From a virus, in IMG/VR virus record IMGVR_UViG_3300037847_001887, positions 1-20,489 of that record: a stretch of DNA of 20,489 nt, one strand, 5' to 3'. The position numbers were made by a program, and so were the translations under genes. Positions 15,006 to 20,489 of this stretch are shown here, piece by piece. The notes beneath the pieces are model-generated. The model did not search any database. It was given only the letters and a program-made list of their open reading frames with translations, and was not told where the DNA came from. Each line of letters opens with the position of its first letter. Position 1 is the stretch's first letter.

Positions 15006-15401
15006 ATGCCAGCACTAGCACACGATACAAGATTAGTTATGACTATCCTATTTGTAGGGACAGTTAGCGGAGCGAATGTTTTCTTTTATGCTAACTACGG
15101 AACTAATTTCCCATATACAACTTTAGCCCATGCCACATTATTTGGATTAATTACCGTTGGTTCTATAATGATTTTAAAGGCGATATTCGATTTAGCCCTA
15201 AATGAAAAGATAGAAATGTATCTATTAGATAGAAGGGTTAGTCACTTTTGGGCGCAAAAGAGAAAGGAAGAAGAACAAAAACAAAAAATTAGAGAAACAA
15301 TGAAGAATTATAATACTGCTTATAATACTCAACCACAATTTGTTTCTCAAATTGAAACAGAAGGAATAGGGAACGAGTTTTTAGCGGCTATCGAACAGTG
15401 A
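15006..15401 (+). CDS. Two-helix membrane protein, unknown
   Basis: 131 residues. ATG 15006 follows GGTGA by 4 bases. Two hydrophobic helices (about 9-29 and 40-63) form a hairpin, followed by a charged cytoplasmic-type tail with a short coiled coil (QKRKEEEQKQKIRETMK) and a Gln/Asn-rich end. Holin-like proteins can have this shape, but its place directly before another membrane protein and a membrane-anchored GTPase suggests these three act together. No family recognised. Confidence 0.7.
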   Translation: MPALAHDTRLVMTILFVGTVSGANVFFYANYGTNFPYTTLAHATLFGLITVGSIMILKAIFDLALNEKIEMYLLDRRVSHFWAQKRKEEEQKQKIRETMKNYNTAYNTQPQFVSQIETEGIGNEFLAAIEQ

Positions 15402-15406
15402 GGTGA
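15402..15406 (+). promoter_or_regulatory. Ribosome binding site deciding TTG 15412
   Basis: GGTGA with 5 bases to TTG 15412. An in-frame GTG at 15403 lies inside the site. The site also overlaps the end of the upstream gene, indicating coupled translation. Confidence 0.7.
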
Positions 15407-15411
15407 GCCAT

Positions 15412-15624
15412 TTGGTTTTTACCGGATTCGATGAAAGTGCTATGGCATATGACCTACAAAGAGCGCACTCTGCTGATATTTGGTTTCTAAAATTTAGAGC
15501 CTATTTTTGGGGAGGTTGCGCTACTTTAGCGGGTTTCTTAATAGGAAATATACTTGGAGTATTTGATATTAATATCCTAGGGTGGATTCTAGGAACTTTA
15601 CAAGATGCTTGGAATCATATTTAG
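15412..15624 (+). CDS. Small membrane protein, unknown
   Basis: 70 residues from TTG 15412. A polar N-terminus with aromatic residues (DIWFLKFRAYFWGG) leads into a hydrophobic helix (about 33-50), then an amphipathic or second membrane helix (54-68, INILGWILGTLQDAW). Size and shape fit a holin or a small membrane adaptor. It lies between the two-helix protein and the GTPase with 10-base gaps. Confidence 0.65.
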   Translation: MVFTGFDESAMAYDLQRAHSADIWFLKFRAYFWGGCATLAGFLIGNILGVFDINILGWILGTLQDAWNHI

Positions 15625-15634
15625 GTGATTAGAT

Positions 15635-16297
15635 GTGTCAGTATTAGCAGGGTTCGCTATTGTTATTACAGAATTTGCTATTGGTTTTTATAAAAAAATT
15701 CACGCTATAAACTTTGGAGTTTACGGAGCAACTAAGGTAGGGAAAACTACCTTACACCATCAATTAAGAACTAGGGGTGAAGTTCCCGACATAAAAAAAA
15801 GAACCGTTGGTTTACATAAAGGAACTAGAAAAACAATCAAGTTAGAGGGAGAAACCCACACTGTAAAAACAGCAGATGTTGGTGGTGAATCTTTTTATTG
15901 GAAAGAATGGATTAAAGACATGAAAAGAAGAAAGGTAAATTATATTATTTTCATGATAGACCATAGACATTTAGATAGTGGCGCAAATTTAGAACACCAA
16001 CTGGCTTGGAAATTTTTAGTTGACTCGATTTGTTCTACTAGATGGCCTAATGGAAAAAAGAAGAAGGACAACGAGTATCCTTTAGCCATAGGCGTTTGGG
16101 CGAACAAATTTGACATTTGGAATAAAAAACACCCCCACAAAGGGGAAATACAAGACCACCCCATCTTCGAGCCTTTTAAATATGGGATGCAACGGTTAAA
16201 TGATAGAGGGATTCCTACTTTCAAGTATATTGTGTCGGCTAAATCACAACCGGAAATGGTTTACAGGGGAGTTACAACAATGATAAAGGATTATTGA
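15635..16297 (+). CDS. Membrane-anchored Arf/SR-beta-like small GTPase
   Basis: 220 residues from GTG 15635, with GGTGAT at 15624-15629. A hydrophobic N-terminal helix (3-19) is followed by a full G domain: G1 GATKVGKTT (31-39), G2 Thr57 in RTVGL (Arf family TIGF), G3 DVGGE (81-85), G4 NKFD (157-160) and G5 SAK (201-203). The DVGG form and a Trp shortly after (YWKEW) point to the Arf branch rather than Ras or translation GTPases. The catalytic Gln of Arf (DVGGQ) is Glu85, so hydrolysis may be slow or depend on a partner. There is a short Lys-rich insertion before G4 (residues 139-147). Likely a GTP switch on the inner face of the host membrane. Unusual in a virus head operon. Motif evidence is strong; cellular role is unknown. 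Confidence 0.88.
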   Translation: MSVLAGFAIVITEFAIGFYKKIHAINFGVYGATKVGKTTLHHQLRTRGEVPDIKKRTVGLHKGTRKTIKLEGETHTVKTADVGGESFYWKEWIKDMKRRKVNYIIFMIDHRHLDSGANLEHQLAWKFLVDSICSTRWPNGKKKKDNEYPLAIGVWANKFDIWNKKHPHKGEIQDHPIFEPFKYGMQRLNDRGIPTFKYIVSAKSQPEMVYRGVTTMIKDY

Positions 16298-16302
16298 TTA
16301 CT

Positions 16303-16665
16303 ATGTGGAAGATGATTTTAAAAGAAAATGGCTTTTTAGTCTATCTAAAAAAAGCCGAAACTAATGATGGATATTTGCCGGAAAACGCTGACTTTAAGAC
16401 TAGAGATGAAGCCTTTGATTATATCAAAGGAATGGCAAAACAAGTAGGATATACAGTAGTAGGTAGTGCTAAAGAAGGTAAAGTAGTAAAGATGGATAAT
16501 GAAATATTTCAAAGTCTTACTTCTCCTTCTCTTTATTATGTTATTAAAATGAATTCCGAAGGTAAACCATCAAATAATTATACTCCCGATACTCGCCAAT
16601 CTAATACAGGGGAAGGCACAAGAAGAAAGTTTAGAGGCGAGTTTGAATTAGATGAAGAATATTAA
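16303..16665 (+). CDS. Small protein, unknown
   Basis: 121 residues from ATG 16303; an in-frame TTG at 16294 would overlap the GTPase stop by 4 bases and is also possible, with AAAGGA at 16285-16290 as a weak ribosome site. N-terminal domain MWKMILKENGFLVYLKKAET... with a helix DEAFDYIKGMAKQ and strand VGYTVVGSA resembles a small alpha/beta fold. The C-terminal third (from YVIKMNSEGKPSNNYTPD) is polar and probably disordered. Directly follows the GTPase, so a partner role is possible but untested. Confidence 0.68.
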   Translation: MWKMILKENGFLVYLKKAETNDGYLPENADFKTRDEAFDYIKGMAKQVGYTVVGSAKEGKVVKMDNEIFQSLTSPSLYYVIKMNSEGKPSNNYTPDTRQSNTGEGTRRKFRGEFELDEEY

Positions 16666-16675
16666 GGTGAAATAA

Positions 16676-17323
16676 ATGTTTCAACAACCAAATTTAATAG
16701 GACAACAAATGAATACAACTGCACCATCAGCATTTTTGCCGCCATTACAAAGAGCGAGAGCAAGTGGACCCGTTGAAGAATATAAGTGTATTAATATTAA
16801 ACCAAAAAAACAATTGAAAGAATTGAGTAAGGTGCTAACTCCAGAAAAAAAATCTTTCTTAAAAATAAAATACGGACATAAATTTAATCTAAAAGACCGT
16901 TGCGTAGTGTGTGGTTCTCATCATGTTTGGGAAAGTGGCGACTATATGAGGCCACCAATTCCACTAACTCATGTTACTAAAGGTAGGCCAATGAGGGGAA
17001 CTTATTGTCCTAAACATGCAGGTATTCATAGACAAATGGAAATGCTTCAACAGCAGATTCTCGCAGAACAACACGGTTTAGAATTTAAGGCATTTATCCC
17101 AAAAATTCCTAGATTAACAAAGGCCAGCCCAATTAAAACACTAACCAAAGAAGATGTGGCTAGTTTGGTTTCAGCCGGATGGCTTATTAAACCGCCTACC
17201 TTAGCAGACAACAAGTCGGCTACTAATGAAGCAATCGAAATAGTAGGAGAAATAAATATTTTAACTGATAGGCTAAATCATTTAATGGTAAAACAGGGTG
17301 TAAAAGTAGAAGGAGAAGAGTAA
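16676..17323 (+). CDS. Protein with Cys/His zinc-binding motif, unknown
   Basis: 215 residues. ATG follows AAGGTGA. Disordered N-terminus (1-35) with Gln/Pro residues; zinc motif CVVC...YCPKHAGIH (Cys76, Cys79, Cys111, His114, possibly His118) with a 31-residue loop; then a helix rich in Gln (QMEMLQQQILAEQHG), a Pro/Lys segment, and a C-terminal coiled coil. No enzyme motif. Could be a structural or DNA-contacting protein. Stop is 1 base from the next ATG. Confidence 0.72.
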   Translation: MFQQPNLIGQQMNTTAPSAFLPPLQRARASGPVEEYKCINIKPKKQLKELSKVLTPEKKSFLKIKYGHKFNLKDRCVVCGSHHVWESGDYMRPPIPLTHVTKGRPMRGTYCPKHAGIHRQMEMLQQQILAEQHGLEFKAFIPKIPRLTKASPIKTLTKEDVASLVSAGWLIKPPTLADNKSATNEAIEIVGEINILTDRLNHLMVKQGVKVEGEE

Positions 17324-17324
17324 A

Positions 17325-17978
17325 ATGTTTGGAACAAGTAACGGCACAGTATTAACTGCGGTTCAAGCACAAGGCGACCAACAGTTCAAGAGTATGAATA
17401 ATTTATTATCTTTACAAGATAATCATGTAGAAGAATTCTTTCAATATCATGGAGAGAAATTTTTAGTAACTTTTGAAAAACTAATAGAAGATGTAGTAGA
17501 AAGAGTAGTTAGCCAAATGCTAGTAAAACTACAATTAATTCAAGATGATACCACTAAAAGTATTAAAGTTCATCCAGATTCTCTAAGAGAATACGAAAGA
17601 ATTACTCAAGAAAATATTCAATTAGATATTATCAATTTGTTAAATTCTGCCATAGATGCAGAAGTAATAAACCAAAGAAAGATGGCAAAACAACAATACT
17701 TGGAGTCACAAGGATTTGGTGGGGGAATGCCACAACAAATTTCAGCAGGTGCGGCATTAGCAGGAGTTACAGGAAATGCACAACAGTATCAACAAATGCA
17801 GGGGGCTATGAATAATGGTACTGGCTATCCTGTTCCTCCAAATGGAACTGATGCTTATGGTAGGCCATACTGGATAGACCCACAGACAGGGCAAACTTTG
17901 TATGAACCTCCTAAAAGTGGGCTAGGATTAGGTAGTGCTATTCAAAAAGGTGCGGCTTGGGCTAAATGGTTAATGTGA
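17325..17978 (+). CDS. Helical protein with Gln/Gly-rich, WW-like C-terminus
   Basis: 217 residues. Residues 15-125 are long helices (EEFFQYHGEKFLVTFEKLIEDVVERVVSQ and later QLDIINLLNSAID). Residues 126-170 are Gly/Gln/Asn-rich. Residues 178-196 (YGRPYWIDPQTGQTLYEPP) resemble the second half of a WW domain, which usually binds proline-rich peptides. Hydrophobic patch at the end (SAIQKGAAWAKWLM). Possibly a virion assembly protein; no family recognised. Confidence 0.7.
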   Translation: MFGTSNGTVLTAVQAQGDQQFKSMNNLLSLQDNHVEEFFQYHGEKFLVTFEKLIEDVVERVVSQMLVKLQLIQDDTTKSIKVHPDSLREYERITQENIQLDIINLLNSAIDAEVINQRKMAKQQYLESQGFGGGMPQQISAGAALAGVTGNAQQYQQMQGAMNNGTGYPVPPNGTDAYGRPYWIDPQTGQTLYEPPKSGLGLGSAIQKGAAWAKWLM

Positions 17979-17988
17979 GGCGGTTAAA

Positions 17989-19338
17989 ATGCCCACAAAA
18001 GTAGTAGATGGTGGTCAAATTAAAGAATGGCCTAATAAATATAGGGAAGAACTATTAAATTCGGTTATAACTGGAAAAGAAATAAAAATAGATTCCATAG
18101 TAAATGAATCTAGCACATATCCCGATTTAGATTTTGATATAGATATTTTTACTACAGAAGGCTTAGAAGAAATGCAAAAAATAAAAGAAAAAAATATTTT
18201 TGAATTATTAAATATGCAAGGTGATTTAGGTAGAGATGCCATAGCAGCAATAAAGAAAACAAGTGCATATAAAAAATACAAAGAATATACTCTTGAAGAT
18301 GTAATAGAAGATGATTTTAAAAGAAATCAATTGGTTGGGTTTTCTATATTTTCATATGTAGAAGAAAAAGACCCAGAAACGGGAGAACCTTTAACAGACA
18401 AAGATGGCAGACAAATTTGGTCTCCTTCTGAAATAGTTATATCAGATTATTCTTTACGCCCTACTTCTCAAGTCGGTAGGATTCCGGATTTAGATTACCA
18501 AGATTTAATTTTAGTTTCTTTTTCATCAAAAAATGAAATAAAAAGCGAAAGGGATATGTTAGAGGATTTAAAAGAACAAACAGAAAGGGACTCTAATGCC
18601 ATCTATAAAATTAAAGATTTACAAAAACTATTAGAGAAAAACTTAACTAAATACTACGATAATATTCAGTATGTAGAGGATAGAGAAGAACAGACAGAAC
18701 AGAAAAGGGAAAAAGAAACTTTTAGTAAAGAGAAATTTCGTGAACAACTTCTTAGAAAAATTGCTGGTGTTATAAACCCTTCATTGTATGCTAAATATGA
18801 AATAGTTTTAGAAGAAGTACTAGAAACTGATACGGAAATATCAGCAGAGATGACTATACTTGAAACACAAATGGGTAGATACGAAATCAGACCATTTGGT
18901 TCTCCTAAAAAATTCACCATAAGAGGAAGTGTAGACGATAAAGATAATTTTAAAGAGTGGTTGACAAGTCAAGACCCCGCTATAAAAATAGAAGGTTTTG
19001 AAGAAGATATCGGTGACCCAAAAATGGAAGATGATTTAGATAGTGCGTTAGATTTATTATTTGCAGATGAAGTAAAAAAAGAAAGGCTAGAAAGAGAATT
19101 AGATTACGAAGATTCCCCTAGACTTAAAGCAGTTCACAAAACAATAGTTAAACAAAAAATAAAATTCGATAAAGATATGAAAGAATTAGATAGTGGTTCA
19201 AAAGAAAAAAGAAAGAATATAGAATCATATAGAATGAACAGGAAGATGGATGATGCTCTACAGGATTTAGAAGAAAACTATGTTGTTTTAGAGGATGATA
19301 TTGAAAATGCTATTGAGTTACTGGGGGTAGATGATTAA
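17989..19338 (+). CDS. Large acidic helical protein, unknown
   Basis: 449 residues. ATG follows GAGGCGGT. N-terminal mixed domain (1-190) includes LVGFSIFSYVEEKDPETGEPL and a strand-rich stretch ending DLILVSFSS. A coiled coil follows (about 190-250, strongly charged), then a small beta segment ILETQMGRYEIRPFGSPKKFTIRG (about 285-308) and another charged coiled region to the end, which is acidic. No motif of a known enzyme. It overlaps the adaptor-like gene by one base. Resembles the protein at 5830 in charge and coil content but no direct similarity was seen. Confidence 0.75.
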   Translation: MPTKVVDGGQIKEWPNKYREELLNSVITGKEIKIDSIVNESSTYPDLDFDIDIFTTEGLEEMQKIKEKNIFELLNMQGDLGRDAIAAIKKTSAYKKYKEYTLEDVIEDDFKRNQLVGFSIFSYVEEKDPETGEPLTDKDGRQIWSPSEIVISDYSLRPTSQVGRIPDLDYQDLILVSFSSKNEIKSERDMLEDLKEQTERDSNAIYKIKDLQKLLEKNLTKYYDNIQYVEDREEQTEQKREKETFSKEKFREQLLRKIAGVINPSLYAKYEIVLEEVLETDTEISAEMTILETQMGRYEIRPFGSPKKFTIRGSVDDKDNFKEWLTSQDPAIKIEGFEEDIGDPKMEDDLDSALDLLFADEVKKERLERELDYEDSPRLKAVHKTIVKQKIKFDKDMKELDSGSKEKRKNIESYRMNRKMDDALQDLEENYVVLEDDIENAIELLGVDD

Positions 19339-20489
19339 TGCCAACCGTATTTTCCCCTAGTGACTACACTTCAATAAACCCAGATTATTCTACAGGAAAA
19401 GGATTCTATACTGACATTACTGCAATCTCTGATTTATTACAAATTCCTGCTTTTAGCGGCTCTACTAATCCTACTAATGCACAAGTCGGCTCGATAATAA
19501 AAAGAGTTGAAGGTATTATTGATGATAAAATTAAGCGGTCTTTTAGGCCGATTCGACATGAAACAGAGTTTCACGATTTCCATTTTGGTAGACACCCCGC
19601 AGATTCTTACTATGGGGGATATGTAGGATTTGTTCAACTACAACATATGAAAGTTAGAAAAATTGTCAGCCTACAAGTTTGGCAAGGTAATTCTTACAAA
19701 GAACTTGCTTCTGCTCAATCAAGTATCACAATAGATGAAAATAATTATGGAGACATTCATAGCATTATTTTAGTTTTGCCCGATGGAACTCAATTCACCA
19801 TGGAGTCTAGCACTAATGTAGGAACTTCATTAGTAGATTCTAAATTTAATAATAGATTTGGTTCTAAAACCACTGCAAAAGAAATAATTTCTTTAACTAA
19901 TGAACAATTTCCCTCTAACACAGCAACATTTACAGGAGCAGATAATAAAAAGAGTCTTACCGAAGATGGTGCAACTAATTTCAATGTATCTGATTTCTTC
20001 TATGCCGCTAGTGATTTAGATAATGGGAGAAAAATAAATATCTCCAGTTTGTTGATGGGTGAAGATGGTTCTGATTGCACATTAAAAGTATCTACCCAAC
20101 AATCCTGCACTACTGCGTCTGGAGATGCAACATTAACTGTAGCGGATTCTTCTAAATTAGCAGTTGGTATGACTGTTACAGGAACAGGAATTAGTGGAAG
20201 TATTACTATTGCATCTATAACAGATTCTACTACAGTTGAACTAAGTGGAACTGCAACAGGTAGTGGAACTAATACTCTTACATTTACTACGACAGATACT
20301 ATTCCAAATGTATGTGAAGTTGTTCCATTTACAGATAAGCAAAACATGAAAAGAATTGGTAGTTTTTGGAAAATAGGAAATGAGGGCAGATTATTCTTCT
20401 TGAAGGATTTCCCATATCATACTAATAATTCTGTAATTGTTTCTTATATTGCGGGAGACAAAAGAGTTCCTTCTGCTATACACGAGGCC
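19338..20489 (+). CDS. Head-tail adaptor-like protein with beta-rich insertion, 3' partial
   Basis: Open from ATG 19338 to the window end (384 residues, no stop), overlapping the previous stop by one base (TAATG). N-terminal helices (ISDLLQIPAFSG..., QVGSIIKRVEGIIDDKIKRSF), then a beta pattern FVQLQHMKVRKIVSLQVWQG and DENNYGDIHSIILVLPDG, and the segment VIVSYIAGDKRVPSAIHEA at the very end match head-tail connector proteins that sit under the portal (gp6-like: short helices, strands, then a VPxxIxxA helix). Between about residues 248 and 318 is a Thr/Ser/Gly-rich, Ig-like or surface-type insertion (GMTVTGTGISGS...). Its 3' end is outside the window. Confidence 0.75.
   Translation, partial: MPTVFSPSDYTSINPDYSTGKGFYTDITAISDLLQIPAFSGSTNPTNAQVGSIIKRVEGIIDDKIKRSFRPIRHETEFHDFHFGRHPADSYYGGYVGFVQLQHMKVRKIVSLQVWQGNSYKELASAQSSITIDENNYGDIHSIILVLPDGTQFTMESSTNVGTSLVDSKFNNRFGSKTTAKEIISLTNEQFPSNTATFTGADNKKSLTEDGATNFNVSDFFYAASDLDNGRKINISSLLMGEDGSDCTLKVSTQQSCTTASGDATLTVADSSKLAVGMTVTGTGISGSITIASITDSTTVELSGTATGSGTNTLTFTTTDTIPNVCEVVPFTDKQNMKRIGSFWKIGNEGRLFFLKDFPYHTNNSVIVSYIAGDKRVPSAIHEA

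Noticed and set aside
15006-15624. The two small membrane proteins as a simple holin/antiholin pair
   Set aside because: Size and helices allow it, but no endolysin is nearby and the charged coiled tail and GTPase neighbour are not typical; left as an alternative only.
20000-20347. Minus-strand frame of 115 codons at the right end
   Set aside because: Val/Pro/Ser-rich complement of the Thr/Gly-rich insertion in the adaptor gene.
1-20489. CRISPR arrays, tRNA or rRNA genes, insertion sequences, attachment sites
   Set aside because: No regularly spaced repeats, no cloverleaf-like sequence, no transposase or terminal inverted repeats were seen; the sequence is almost wholly coding.

Overview
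The window is a 20.5 kb AT-rich block in which every convincing gene lies on the + strand. Genes are packed with 1-4 base overlaps or gaps of at most about 50 bases. It is the head-morphogenesis region of a tailed double-stranded DNA virus (HK97-fold capsid). It holds a large terminase (5' end outside the window), a portal, a prohead protease with scaffold, a major capsid protein, and a head-tail adaptor-like protein cut by the right edge. An archaeal host is the best reading. Most genes carry the ribosome site GGTGA placed 4-5 bases before ATG, GTG or TTG; the ligase is ATP-dependent; several proteins carry CxxC zinc motifs; and there is an Arf-like GTPase. The layout is compatible with marine euryarchaeal (Marine Group II, 'magrovirus'-type) viruses, but that host assignment is inference.

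Layout. 1-1382: terminase ATPase/nuclease. 1392-3571: an unusual two-gene cassette between terminase and portal, made of a winged-helix/LAGLIDADG protein and a complete-looking HMG-CoA lyase homologue. 3616-5259: portal with two embedded Cys/His zinc-binding-like segments. 5261-8787: eight small or coiled-coil proteins of unknown function, three sharing an N-terminal M-x-W-D-[YW]-Y motif and one being a miniature relative of the scaffold C-terminus. 8794-11277: an 827-residue ATP-dependent DNA ligase with a ~300-residue C-terminal extension. 11319-12512: prohead protease plus scaffold, with a strong internal in-frame start for free scaffold. 12526-14997: major capsid protein and three small, probably virion proteins. 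15006-16297: two small membrane proteins followed by a membrane-anchored Arf/SR-beta-like GTPase. 16303-19338: four unknown proteins, one with a Cys/His zinc motif. 19338 to the end: head-tail adaptor-like protein with a beta-rich insertion.

How it works together. Terminase and portal package DNA into a shell built from the major capsid protein on a scaffold that the protease later removes. The small protein at 7678-7917 shares two peptide motifs with the scaffold and may use them to enter or bind the procapsid. The genes that do not fit a standard head operon are the most interesting: the HMG-CoA lyase homologue (HMG-CoA is the precursor of archaeal isoprenoid lipids) and the membrane-protein/GTPase group, which suggest the virus acts on host membrane or lipid metabolism. 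That functional link is a hypothesis. No tRNA, rRNA, CRISPR array, insertion sequence or gene-free stretch over 300 bases was seen.
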